Shown here piece after piece: positions 1-9,870 of a DNA stretch of 64,000 nucleotides. Under the pieces are notes generated by a model, which did not search any database, had not been told where the DNA came from, and saw only the letters and a program-made list of their open reading frames with translations. This DNA is from Notospermus geniculatus. Its lineage: Eukaryota; Nemertea; Pilidiophora; Heteronemertea; Lineidae. Position 1 is the first letter of the stretch; the number at the start of each line of letters is the position of its first letter. The translations under genes and the position numbers were made by a program. The DNA is taken from the NCBI GenBank assembly GCA_002633025.1, contig NMRB01001552.1, positions 43,055 to 107,054 of the forward strand, given 5' to 3'.

Positions 1-158
1 AATGTCAGCAAAGAAATTTTCGTGCATTTTGATTGGCTGAATTTTGTGTTTACAAACACCAGTCAAATGTAAACAAAATCCGCTATCGATTCGCTTTAAA
101 CGAAACCGAAAGTGTCCTTCTACGCTCTTCCCGCAGGAAATTCTGTATCACCGGTCGA

Positions 159-1766
159 CTACATTTTGACAATCGTTGACTCCTCAGTCGACGTACCATT
201 ATACTCCTCCTGACGCGTTTGTTCAGCCTCGTCGTCCAAAACTTTATTTTCTCTGATCTCCTTCTTGGCCCATTCAGGTATTTCCTCGGCTTCTAGTTCT
301 AAGTCGCCAGATTGTGGCTTAGAAGGATTTGCATCCTGGCCGTTGTCTACCGGCGTGACCTCCGCCTCTCTAGCGATGTTTCTGACAGACCTTTCCGTAC
401 CAGCTCTTCGAGAACGATTTGTCCTTGCCGTACTTGTCCTTGTATTAGAAGGATTTGCATCCTTGGCGTTGTTCGCCGGCGTAAGCTCCGCCTCTCTAGC
501 GATGCTTCTGACAGACCTTTCCGTACCTGCTCTTCGAGAATGAGTCGTCCTTGCCGTACTTGTCCTTGTCTTAGAAGGAGTTGCATCTTGGGCGTTGTCC
601 GCCGGCGTAACCTCCGCCTCTCTAGCGATGCTTGTGACGGAGCTTGCCGTACCTGCTCTTCGGGAATGAGTCGTCCTTGCCGTACTTGCCCTCGTGTTAG
701 AAGGAGTTGCACTCATACGTTGAATATACATATATTCGACGTTCTTCTTGTCAACACAGTGTGACATGGGCCTCGTCTGCTCACGATTACTGCTGTAGCC
801 ATCCGAAAATTTCTGTTCATTCCTCTCCAGCAACGGTGAACCCAACTTCGGCGTGCTAATTTTTGTTCTTGACACAAGTCTGTAGCGACCCTTCCCCCGC
901 TCTTGCGGACGCTCAAGATAGGCTATGGGATAAAGTACTGGTTCAGTCCCGGAGTCACTCTTCAGCGTTGCCATCGATTTCATCAGCTGAGAGTGAAGGC
1001 ATCCAAAATCACCATCCAGACTTTCCCGTTGATCCACACGTGGCGTCGTACGGAGCTCGAAAAACGGTATCTCGCGACAGTTGGCCATGCGGTTAAAAAT
1101 ATGACCAGCACTGATACCCATCTTCGTTCTAAAATTACAGCCGTATTTAATCCTGTGATATTTTTTGAGGGCATTCCTCATCTCGATCTCCCCGACAGAT
1201 CGTGGCCGCTTTGGCTCGGTAATAACTGGCGGCTGCACCGTCTCCATCTTCTTCTCCGCCTGAAGGATGTAAGTGTTCGTGTACGACACGTCAGGAGCGG
1301 GCGACACGCCCTTCGGCACCACAGAAGTCATCCACTGATAACGCTGGAGGCGTTGCGCAGCAGGTAGGCCGTCATCAGTCTTCGACCTTTTCGTATCTAG
1401 CACCAGTTTTGGCACTGGCTTCAGTGCCGCTGATTGCACGCCTCCAGCCTCGTCTTTTTTCATCTGAATGGCCTCAGCAAAGCTCTTACCACTCTTACCG
1501 CCGAACATTCCTCGGAGCTGCACCTTGTGTTCCTGTTTCATGGTCGGTGACGGGTGAGGTGCTCTCCGGTACGCCGGTCCAAGAATAGTCAACGCCTCCT
1601 CCTCGGCCATAAGCTTCTGGCGGACCCCATAACGGAAAAGTTCCTTTAAATCACTGGTACTGGGTTGTACCGATCGGAACAAGTACGGTCGTTTGCTTGC
1701 CTTGGCCTCCTTAGTGGTTTTGTGATTGCTCACGGGTTTCGTAGGGCCTTTCCCGCGGAGGAACAT
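159..1766 (-). CDS. Unrecognised intronless gene with three 42-residue repeats
   Basis: Single open reading frame of 535 codons with no visible intron. The protein is basic and mostly low complexity, and I do not recognise a family. Residues 1-350 include an N-terminal basic stretch (RPYLFRSV near residue 27) and a conserved-looking segment around residues 195-245 (KYHRIKYGCNFRTKMG, CREIPFFELRTTP). Residues about 353-478 are three consecutive 42-residue repeats with core STARTTHSRRAGT followed by SIAREAE. The C-terminus is acidic (ELEAEEIPEWAKKEIREN). There is no signal peptide or membrane segment. The start is the first ATG of the frame. It lies head to head, about 3 kb away, with another intronless unknown gene. 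A long uninterrupted frame with non-repetitive flanks argues for a real gene, but its function is unknown. Confidence 0.6.
   Translation of the reverse strand: MFLRGKGPTKPVSNHKTTKEAKASKRPYLFRSVQPSTSDLKELFRYGVRQKLMAEEEALTILGPAYRRAPHPSPTMKQEHKVQLRGMFGGKSGKSFAEAIQMKKDEAGGVQSAALKPVPKLVLDTKRSKTDDGLPAAQRLQRYQWMTSVVPKGVSPAPDVSYTNTYILQAEKKMETVQPPVITEPKRPRSVGEIEMRNALKKYHRIKYGCNFRTKMGISAGHIFNRMANCREIPFFELRTTPRVDQRESLDGDFGCLHSQLMKSMATLKSDSGTEPVLYPIAYLERPQERGKGRYRLVSRTKISTPKLGSPLLERNEQKFSDGYSSNREQTRPMSHCVDKKNVEYMYIQRMSATPSNTRASTARTTHSRRAGTASSVTSIAREAEVTPADNAQDATPSKTRTSTARTTHSRRAGTERSVRSIAREAELTPANNAKDANPSNTRTSTARTNRSRRAGTERSVRNIAREAEVTPVDNGQDANPSKPQSGDLELEAEEIPEWAKKEIRENKVLDDEAEQTRQEEYNGTSTEESTIVKM
330..707 (-). 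repeat. 3 x 126-bp in-frame tandem repeat inside the 535-residue gene
   Basis: Three 126-bp units encode 42-residue repeats that begin TPSNTR, TPSKTR and NPSNTR. They differ by scattered substitutions. Because the period is a multiple of three, other frames across the repeat are also free of stops: a 121-codon minus frame and a 150-codon plus frame. These are by-products of the repeat and not separate genes. Confidence 0.85.
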
Positions 1767-2822
1767 GACAGGCTCACTTAAATTAATTGTTCATGATAGA
1801 TGAAATAGTAAAGGATGCCCGTGTTGCGAATTCGAGTGTCTCGGCGCCGTAAAAAGGTGTGATACGACCTAACCTGCAAAATCCGCTCCCATTCAAGACC
1901 CTTAAGGGTCAATGGTGATTGAGGCAGCCAAGTGCAAGCCCTATTCCTGGGGATGAACTAAGACACACGACGTTCACCTCACAAATGTCACAAATGAGCT
2001 GACTCTTCGCAGGATTTCCTTAGGAGTCGGTGAAAAACAGAGATGAGGGAAGGTCCAGAACTGCAGACTATCCTCGATGACGAAAATCCAAGAATGAAAG
2101 CTTTTCAGCCAAAAATTTGTCAATCAAATGCTCTTCCCGCCACGCATCGTTATCGCCAAATGCTCCTCTTCGAACGCCGAAGTTGCCGTTATGGTTACTA
2201 TCCTCTGTTCCTTCTGCCAAACTTTCTCCGACGCTGCCGAGGTCTCCTTCCAGCTTCGTCCAATTCCACTATCACAGAACGGAGAACAAAAACTGTGGCT
2301 TTCTCGACTCCCACCCCGGCCAGAAAGACCAAAATTTCACTGGTTGGTCAAGCAAGTCTGGAGAAACATACAAGTAGGTCTAGCTGACTTAGTCTTGTAG
2401 GTATACAATTTGTTGGACCTAATACCTGACTGGGTTTAGTATTTTAATCCTAGTTTTAAGTAATTATTCTTAGTTTATAAAAGGCGCTTTAGTCTTGGCA
2501 ACCTCGCCATTGCGTCGCGGTGGTACCCCGTACCTTGCTACCTAGCGTACGTGACGTGTGTCAGGATTCCGATAAACATGGCGGGCGCAGCCTGTCATAG
2601 AAGTGGAGGCACGGAGCTTATTACGACATGGGACCAGTCTATTCGGTGTGTCTACACATGGAAGTGTTTTAAGAATAAACAGCGTTTCAATACTAAGGGG
2701 TTCGATGGTCTAGTCACTGTGCCATGGTGCTCCCAAAATGTGGTGAAACTGGTCACAAGCCGTGTTTACCTTCTGCACGAGTGGCGGATTAGTTGGGGAT
2801 TGGAAGAACTTTAATCGTTACG
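1767..2822. other. Intergenic; no gene recognised
   Basis: Only short overlapping open frames occur here (for example 114 codons at 2043-2387), with no recognisable protein. A TATAAAAGG string lies near 2476-2484 and could be a TATA box, but no transcript model is attached to it. Confidence 0.4.
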
Positions 2823-3563
2823 TGTAGTCTGGAAGCAAACCCGGTAACCCCTTCAAATCTGATAACAGTAACATTTTGATGTTTTCGTGACCTTTGGCGG
2901 TAGGCGAATCAGAATCCGCCGGGTGCCACCGCGTCAGCCTTTAGCGTTCTGAGAAAATCCCGTTTCAAGTTCAGGACACTGACTTTATCATTGAACCCAA
3001 GAACTGAGCTTTATACAGGAGAATGGGACCCGATGTACAGCTAACTTTTGAACGGTTGGATTTACACCCCATAAATGTATTACCAACAGATAGAAACATG
3101 GTGCCTCATAACCAAATAAGCAAGTGTTTTGTAGTTTTTAACCAGTTATGTAATTGGAAACGGCGTTTTTATGTATTTTGACCCATTTTGTGTTAATTTA
3201 CATAAAAAACGTCATTTCTTATTACATAACTACTGAAAACAATTAAGGACATGCTTATCTGCTTCTGAGGCACCATGTTTCTATCTGTTGATAATACATT
3301 TATGGGGTGTAAATGCCACCGTTTAAAAGTTAGCTGTACATCGGGTCCCATTCTCCTGTACAAAGCTCAGTTCTTGGGTTCAATGATAAAGTCAGTGTCC
3401 TGAAATTGAAACGGGATTTTCTCAAAACGCTAAAGGGTGACGCGGTGGCACCCGGCGGATTCTGATTCGCCTAACCCCAAATATTCAGAAAATATCAAAA
3501 CACTGCTGTTATCAGAGAAAAAGGGGGTTACGCCCCTTTTCGGGGTTTTGCGTCCAGACTAGT
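2823..3563. mobile_element. 740-bp fold-back element (near-perfect long palindrome)
   Basis: The sequence reads almost the same on both strands about a centre near 3190. The left arm starts TAGTCTGGAAGCAAACCC and the right arm ends in the complement of this (about 3540-3563). Interior segments also pair: CGGGTGCCACCGCGTCA near 2920 with TGACGCGGTGGCACCCG near 3438, GAGAATGGGACCCGATGTAC near 3019 with its complement near 3340, and GGTGCCTCA near 3100 with TGAGGCACC near 3268. There is no coding capacity. It is a fold-back or large MITE-type element. Arms are roughly 300 bp or more, with small mismatches. Confidence 0.85.
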
Positions 3564-3650
3564 GGTAGTGTGTTTAAGCCGCAGTTTTTTGAGTATAAAG
3601 AAAACTTCTCTTTTGACTAAATTCCATAAAACAGAAAAGAGATTTGTTTT

Positions 3651-3831
3651 AAGCCAGCAGCACACCAGGCGGTATCGCAAGCGATCTGGGCCGACCGTAC
3701 AGAAAGTTCGATAGTGCTACCGGCGCCTATCGGCAGTTAGTAAGTTATAACGCATTTTCCCATCTAAACCGCCGATAGGCACCGAAAGCACTATCGGACT
3801 TTCTGTGCGGTCAGCGCAGATCGCTTGTTCG
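3651..3831. mobile_element. Hairpin MITE, family with CCAGCAGCACACCAGG terminus, copy 1
   Basis: Starts TTAAGCCAGCAGCACACC and contains an inner hairpin: GATAGTGCTACCGGCGCCTA pairs with the segment TAGGCACCGAAAGCACTATC downstream. The same sequence recurs at about 42029-42480 and 51826-52125. The third copy supplies the opposite terminus, GGTGTGCTGCTGGCTTTA. This copy lacks an obvious matching right end, so it is probably truncated. Confidence 0.75.
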
Positions 3832-4737
3832 TTTAGGCCTACAAAAAATCCGAGCGCCAGGCTTTGAAAATTGATACATTTTTTTCAACGTGTTTGTAAG
3901 TGTTTAGGCATAGGGGGCTTAGGTTTTGGTTGTCAAGATGACGTCATCATGTTCCAAATACGAATAAAATTTTCAATTCGCAAGGAAAAAGGCTCGACGT
4001 GGTCGGTGCCATTGACCATTGATCCGTGGCCGGAATCTGGTTATCACCACAGACGAAACTCTTGCAATCACAACAAAAATCTTGTCTTGTGGGAAGATTT
4101 TCCAATATAAATGTGTCAAGCTTTTAGCTGCATAGAGTAAAAAAAGTCGAACGGTCTAAACTTGAGAATAGGCCTTAAAGCGGGTATTATCTTTCATTCT
4201 ACTTAAAGGCCTAACAAATCTCAGATTAAGCGAAAATAACGGATCAAGCCTATGTACGTTTTGCAATCAATACATTTATTTGAGATCAGGGTGAATTTAA
4301 ATGATCTTTCCTGCTGATTTACCCCATTATGTTTTCGGTTAAGCTCGCAAGCAATGAACCTCCGCTGCGAGGACACGCAGACCTCTCTGCTTATACGTTG
4401 TAGCTTCGAGAAGCCATTCTGACGCAAGAACACGAGTAGGGTGGATTTTCGTGGCATAATATTTGTTCTACAGCGGACGCAGGCTCTTACCTGACGGCTG
4501 ACAATGACAACTCAAACATGGCGTATTTTCTACAGAAATTCCCTCAACATGGAACTCAAATAAGGTATGTAGAAGATTTGTATTCCGAGTACTGCACCTG
4601 TTTACGTCATGTATTTTCTGATCGAGAACTCATTGACAACGTAGGGCCTAAATGTGCAGCTAGTGGGCCTATGTGACATAGGCCCCCACATGCCCTATAC
4701 CCTATGTTTTTTTTTATTTTTGCTTCCTCTCCTTCAG
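3832..4737. other. Intergenic; no gene recognised
   Basis: Nothing convincing is visible apart from a strong polypyrimidine tract ending in CTTCAG at 4737. It could be the acceptor of a 5' untranslated intron for the downstream gene. Confidence 0.4.
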
Positions 4738-4788
4738 CCAAAGTGAAAAAGCGATGTAAATACCGACGTTTCGAATGACGACGGAGCC

Positions 4789-6031
4789 ATGTCAGTGATG
4801 AACCCCGTCGATCACCTCCGAGTCCGGGGCAATGGAGGAGGCGGTCTTCCACGATGGCCGTCAGCGATGGGCCCACGGAAGGAGAAGAAAATTCACCACG
4901 GGTTGCGCAGTGCCCTCCGCAAACAGCCAACATCGTTCTCTGTCGCTCTTTCGAGAACCAGCAAGTTGGGGAAACGGGAACTTCACAAGGAGCCTATCGA
5001 TATCGAACGCCTTAGAGACATTTGGGCAACACAAGGAGATTGGTCTTCACTGGCCAACTCGGCCATGTCGAATTACGTTCTACAGGGAACTAAACTTGAT
5101 GATATCAAACTGACGAACGGTTACAGTGATAAATATCCAAAGATGAAGTCCCTCAGATGTCAGTCAGAGTGATCCGTTAGATCATGACGTCAGGGACTCT
5201 GGCGCCGAAGAGAGGGAGCAATCTGCGAAGACGACCAAAAGCGACAACTTTCTCCCAGCCTTGGGGAGTACTACAGCAACGACGGCAACCCGATCAACAC
5301 GGTCGGCTCCGAATCCCAAACCGCTTGAACTGTTCGGTCGCCAGATGCCGCCGAAGGACCAGGATGATGAAGACAACATAGACATGGCGTTTTACGTTGC
5401 ACAGTATCAACATCAGCTACCGGAATCCTTTAGACAGTACAAGAAGCTAAGGTTTAGCCACACGCTGGAGACTCCGAGAAGTCGACAAGACAAGACACAG
5501 CTTCGATCATGCCTGAAGGTCGAGGCACAAAAACGCGAGGTGCCCCGAGACGACATCAAGATGAAGCACTTCACTCAATACGTCAGGACCACGAATATAC
5601 CTAGAGTTAAATTCGGGCTGTTACCAACCAAAAGAGACCAAGGAATCAATGAGAAGACGAAAGGAAAGTACGCGTTCGTCAATGTCGAAAGCTATTTGAA
5701 TTATCCGATCCGAGATAGCATCATGTCACCAGGAAAAATAACGAGTGACGACGAGGATGACCAAAAACCGTTCCGGGTTATGTACGATTGGCACCCGAGT
5801 CCAAAATCGCGCAAATCTAGTGCCTATTCCGATATCGCCGTGCACAAAGACTTGGATGAATATTTTCAAATTCGGAACAAGACAATGGAAAGTCGAAATT
5901 TGGACAGGAAGTCAGCTCGCTCTGTACATCATCCGAAATCCGCCACTGCCACGGTGATTGAGGACGTTGAGGGTACTTGGGCGTCGGCAGAGACAACAGA
6001 CGAGAATGATGGGACGTCTCAGAAAAACTGA
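4789..6031 (+). pseudogene. Unrecognised intronless gene interrupted by a +1 frameshift
   Basis: The first frame runs from ATG 4789 to a stop at 5170-5172 (127 codons). A second frame, offset by +1, opens just after a stop at 5144-5146 and runs to 6031. The two frames overlap only in 5147-5169, so a single-base event there would make one protein of about 410 residues. Both halves look coding: long, charged and non-repetitive, for example PIDIERLRDIWATQGDWSS in the first and LPESFRQYKKLRFSHTLE in the second. No GT-AG intron of sensible size fits the junction. No family was recognised. It is a recent pseudogene, or an assembly error in a live gene. An AATAAA follows 57 bp after the stop, and a strong splice acceptor lies 52 bp before the ATG. 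Confidence 0.55.
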
Positions 6032-6087
6032 GTTCTAGTTGAGTTGCGTATCGGAAGAAGACTACAGGGCCGTATTTTCTATTACAA

Positions 6088-6093
6088 AATAAA
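6088..6093 (+). promoter_or_regulatory. Poly(A) signal AATAAA
   Basis: AATAAA lies 57 bp downstream of the stop of the frameshifted gene on the same strand, a normal distance for a polyadenylation signal. This supports transcription to the right. Confidence 0.5.
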
Positions 6094-6154
6094 GGGCGAT
6101 TCGAAAATAACTAAAGACCCACCTTAAGTTCATGGTTGAACGATAGACTAAAGG

Positions 6155-6440
6155 GGTGTTTACACTAGGTTGCACCAAGTTGCTGCAACCTGCAACTTGT
6201 TGCAGTCTACCTGTGACGTTTACACATAGCAACATCCAGCGTGATCTAGTTGCATACCCGTTTACACATGCAACTTTGATTAAACTTTTTGGTCTCATCA
6301 GGTTTATGGAACAAGTTGAATGAAGTTGCTAACAAGTTGCTAACAAGTTGCATGAAGTTGCTAACAACTTGCATGAAGTTGCATATGAAAAGTTGCATGT
6401 GTAAACCACTCTTTTTAAGGTGATCTTGTTGCATGTAAGT
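6155..6440. mobile_element. GTTGCA-rich MITE bounded by GTTTACAC / GTGTAAAC
   Basis: About 15 copies of AAGTTGC or its complement GCAACTT are interspersed between GTGTTTACAC at the left and GCATGTGTAAAC at the right. The inverted GTTTACAC/GTGTAAAC ends suggest a short non-autonomous element whose interior is simple-repeat-like. Confidence 0.6.
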
Positions 6441-6481
6441 AGCATTCTAAAATACGGACCTCCGCTTTGTTTATACATGTA

Positions 6482-6655
6482 TAGACATCCTGCGAAAGTC
6501 GGCCATGACAGGCCAGAAGGGGTAAACAGTAACCTCAGCCTAGGGGGCCAAGTGCATTTGTACAGTTGACTCCTGTGCTTACCGTCTGTACAATGCACTA
6601 GGCCCAAGGTGTGTTTACCCCTTCTGACCTGTCATGGCCGACTTTCGCGGGATGT
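6482..6655. mobile_element. Hairpin element
   Basis: Left arm AGACATCCTGCGAAAGTCGG continues through GACAGGCCAGAAGGGGTAAAC. It pairs with the right arm GTTTACCCCTTCTGACCTG through CCGACTTTCGCGGGATGTCT. Arms are about 45-60 bp with few mismatches. Confidence 0.75.
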
Positions 6656-7071
6656 CTATTTTCTGGATTTACAGCCAATGCCGCCGACTAAAATTAACAC
6701 GAACATAAACTACATACCTTTGACGATGTCGCCCACCTCCTCTTCCCCAGAAAAAGACATTTGATCCGTTTTTGACTAATTTGCAGAATATTCCTTCCTA
6801 TCCAAACCTGATCTTACTGGACCGACTTTTACTCCACCAGCAGAAAACTGTATTCCAGCTAAATGCAAATTGGTCACACAGTATGGACTACAAGGAGTTC
6901 CTACGCGCAGTGCTGACCGAGTTGTCAGTACTGGGCGTGGTCAGTCTCCGTTGTGCACCTTCATAGTGGCGGGCGACTTCACAATGCGAATGTCCACAGA
7001 TTTGGTGATGTAACCATAACTATTAAGGGCCTTCTTTCAACGTGGCTTGGAATAGTAGTGAAACCACATCA

Positions 7072-7193
7072 ATAGGGAGGTTTCGCAAGAGCCCGGTTAG
7101 GCCATACGACGACGTTTATTGTTTGGGTACACCCACACAATAGATAAACGTCGTCGTAGGGCCTATACCGGGCGCTTGCGAAACCTCCCTAAT
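7072..7193. mobile_element. Hairpin MITE with TAGGGAGGTTTCGCAAG ends
   Basis: Left GGGAGGTTTCGCAAG is mirrored at the right by CTTGCGAAACCTCCC, with inner arms ACGACGACGTTTAT / ATAAACGTCGTCGT. TA flanks both ends. The related repeat copy at 22750 lacks the insert and has an intact TA-containing site, so TA looks like the duplicated target, as in Tc1/mariner-type elements. Confidence 0.8.
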
Positions 7194-7206
7194 ACATCTA
7201 GACTCC

Positions 7207-7366
7207 GAGGGCCGTTGTATATGCACCAACGAAGATTTATCTTGAACTCAGGTTGAGCCATAGCTTTTCAATTGTTCAGGTTTGCCAGGCATGATGTGAC
7301 AATGGAAAAGTTGTGGCTCAACCTGAGTTCAAGATAATCTTCATTTGGTGCATACGGCCCTCAAGG
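7207..7366. mobile_element. Hairpin element with GAGGGCCGT ends
   Basis: GAGGGCCGTTGTATATGCACC pairs with GGTGCATACGGCCCTC, and TATCTTGAACTCAGGTTGAG pairs with CTCAACCTGAGTTCAAGATA. A further TTGAACTCAGG-like complement lies just outside at 7367-7380. Confidence 0.75.
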
Positions 7367-7475
7367 CCAACCTGAGTTCAATCATGAATGGGATCCGGTT
7401 GAGAGATACATTGTATTTCAGACAACCAGCCTGAAAATGCACGGGTTCCAAGAAAATGGCACATCAGTGGCATAG

Positions 7476-7888
7476 TTGTGACCCGCTCTCCAGCAAAAAG
7501 CAGGCACTTGTCGCAAGTGATCATCATTGATCATCAGTCTACTCAACTATTATCACTGCCGAGATGGACATTTCAGCTATTGTGTTGTAAGGCCGTTAAG
7601 GCTGCGGCGCAAGGCTGGCTTCCATTCACGCGATTTTCGAGCGCTAAACGCAAAACATGCAAAAGCGTTAGGGAGTTTTCGCAAAGCCCCCGAAACGCCA
7701 ACGGAAACGTCTATTTTTTTGTCCAGTGCTCTCTTCGTGGCATCAAACAATGCGGGTTTGGCGTTCCCGTTTCGGGGGCTTTGCGAAAACTCCCTAATGC
7801 TTTCGCGTTTAGCGCTCGAAAATCGCGTGAATGGAAAGCCTTTCCTCGGTTGCGACAAGCGCCTACTTTTGCAAGAGCGGGTCACATT
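7476..7888. mobile_element. Large palindromic element around a TAGGGAGTTTTCGCAAAG hairpin
   Basis: Outer arms: TGACCCGCTCTCCAGCAAAA and CTTGTCGCAA at the left, complemented by TTGCGACAAG and GAGCGGGTCA at the right. Middle arms: TTCACGCGATTTTCGAGCGC and its complement near 7815. Inner core 7669-7800: AGGGAGTTTTCGCAAAGCCC mirrored by GGGCTTTGCGAAAACTCCCT. The left arm carries about 95 extra bases. The core family recurs at 53090-53215. Confidence 0.8.
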
Positions 7889-8259
7889 TTTCTCAACACT
7901 ACGTTTGGCATTGGAGGACTTATATTGATATAATTCCCGGGATATAATTCCTCCAAGGTTTGGCTGAGGCCTTCAACACCAATGAAAACAGCAGGAACAT
8001 AACGACGACGAGTGTTCAGAATAATTATCACTTTCTATATTATTGTCATAATTATTTTATCATAAAGACGAGCATTCGAATGTTGTACGTATGATGTGTA
8101 AACATGTACGAAACCGGGGTGTAAACATTATCAAGTTCCATACCGTTGGTAACACTAATTTTGCAACATGCATTTCAAAGAGAGACACTTCTACCATTTT
8201 CTGCTGTAATGCTAATACATTGGTTTCTCTGGAGAACATTGCTCATCGCCTTAAAGTTA

Positions 8260-8527
8260 TCAGGCGCGGATCCAGGGGGCACAACCGGCCCATGCCTCCC
8301 TATTTTTCGGTGACCAACGTTAGAAAAATTGCCCTTTTTCAAACTGCCACAGAATTGCCTTGTAATTTGTCCCTCAGATGCTGGGAAATCGCACCAACGG
8401 CCTTCTAGATTTCAAAATTTTCTGGGGGGAGAGCCCCAGACCTCCCGCCGTGGCTTCGTGCCTTCATATCGGTCCGCCTGTGGCCTTCTGTGCCCCCTTT
8501 ACCGGAATCCTGGATCCGCCCCTGCTT
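8260..8527. mobile_element. Repeat bounded by GCGGATCCAG / CTGGATCCGC
   Basis: GGCGCGGATCCAGGGGGC at the left is mirrored by CTGGATCCGCCCCTGC at the right. The interior contains TTTCTGGGGGGAGAGCCCCAGACC. The same interior motif recurs at 18225, 19603 and 37660, so this is one dispersed non-autonomous family. Confidence 0.65.
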
Positions 8528-8649
8528 ATTCAGTTCACTTAGTTAATCATTGTTACAATGTTCCAGCTTCAGCAATGTTTCATCACAAATTATTGAACTG
8601 ACTTTGATCAAACTTATGCAGCGGTCAATGGAAACTCTGTACCCCCCCT

Positions 8650-8870
8650 GGTCAGGAATTCGACGTTATTTCGACGCCGATACCGTCGAAATTCTGCCGA
8701 AGTCTGAATTAGCAAAACGTCTAAAACCTGTCGAAATGAAGAAAATACGATGGTGAATAATCGTCGAATGCCTGAAAAACGTGGATATGTTTTTAGGTGA
8801 ATTCCTGTCGAAACAGATTATGACAGAGTGTCGAATTCGCGTCGAAATCCTGTCGAAATAATACACTGTG
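8650..8870. repeat. Interspersed GTCGAAAT motif cluster
   Basis: The string TGTCGAAAT or close variants (GTCGAAATTC, CTGTCGAAAC, GCGTCGAAATCC) appears about eight times in 220 bp without a fixed period. No gene is attached. Confidence 0.5.
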
Positions 8871-9870
8871 GTTGGAAATCATGCACAGCTATAGCACAAT
8901 ATTACCGGTACCGTATACCGAACGTTGTTGGATGCGCTGCTGTCTCGTGCCAGGCTCTGCGGGAAAACGCGCAAAGTTTNCTTTGTTACTAAAACAAAGC
9001 TGTGTGAACTAATTGCCAAAATAGGTGCTTTGCCCCAGCTCATCAAGTAGTAGTCATGATTTCAGTAACAAAACAGAACTACCCGGGTAATCACATAATA
9101 ACTGCTAGTTTATCTGTCAGTGGAAATGAAACACTTTGTTTATTTTCCTTTGGAAAATCAAATGACAAACCTAATCGCCGAATTACGCAATTATCGTGGC
9201 CATGCAGCAACATGCACCATGCACAAAGCAATTTGGGAATTCACGAGGCTAAGAGACCTCCATCTGCATTTTCCTAACACTTTGAAAATACTATAAAATT
9301 CAATACAGAGGGGCTTTAAATGTGCATGAAATAGAGGCAGGGCTTCAAATATGCAAATACTGGTAATGTGCACCTCTGTTACCATGGTCTTCCAGCGACC
9401 CTACAGCATGCACATGCATTCACAAAAGGAACTACGTGTACAACAACTGAACATACACATGTACCAGATACTCCCGGTATGGATAAGTTTGGACACATGC
9501 GAAGAGGCAGTGCTTGCTTCAAATATGCTACCACCGGACATGCCGGAAGTGCATTTACATGTATGCTGACAGGGGGAGAAAAATTACATAAATATTAAGA
9601 CTAATAATAATAAGCAAAGAGTCAATCTCCAGAATTCACAAATTTTCGACCCCAGCCGGGGTCTTTTTCAAGTGGAACTTTACAATCTGAAACTCTAGAA
9701 AAGACTAAATATTAAGACTGATGTAAAAATCTGTTGTACACACATTTCCAGAACGGAAATTGTAATATTGGGTTCTCTGTTTGGAAGACACTTTGATGAC
9801 CTTCATCAAACGCCGACTAATTTTCACCCCTGATCATGCATTTGAAAGGGTGTATTTTTTGCCGAAAGAT
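8871..9870. other. Spacer 3' of HELB; no gene recognised
   Basis: Nothing coding was recognised. A TCGACCCCAGCCGGGGTC palindrome at about 9645-9662 has a near copy at 37842-37859 and marks another dispersed repeat. One ambiguous base lies at 8980. Confidence 0.4.

Larger units (their letters stand above)
6779..7500 (+). repeat. Dispersed repeat, copy 1 (partner near 22550-22940)
   Basis: Shared blocks include GACTTTTACTCCACCAGCAG, ATTCCAGCT, a TGGCTTGGAATAGTAGTG block and AGTTCCAAGAAAATGRCAC. The same order is seen at 22550-22940. This copy is longer because hairpin elements at 7072-7193 and 7207-7366 sit inside it. Confidence 0.6.

Noticed and set aside
312-764. Plus-strand 150-codon frame opposite the repeat gene
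   Set aside because: It exists only because the 126-bp repeat lacks stops in several frames.
2043-2400. Three overlapping plus frames near a TATA-like box
   Set aside because: They are mutually overlapping in different frames with no recognisable product or splice sites.
7478-7933. Overlapping frames of 102-151 codons
   Set aside because: All are read-through of a palindromic transposon; similar frames appear on both strands.
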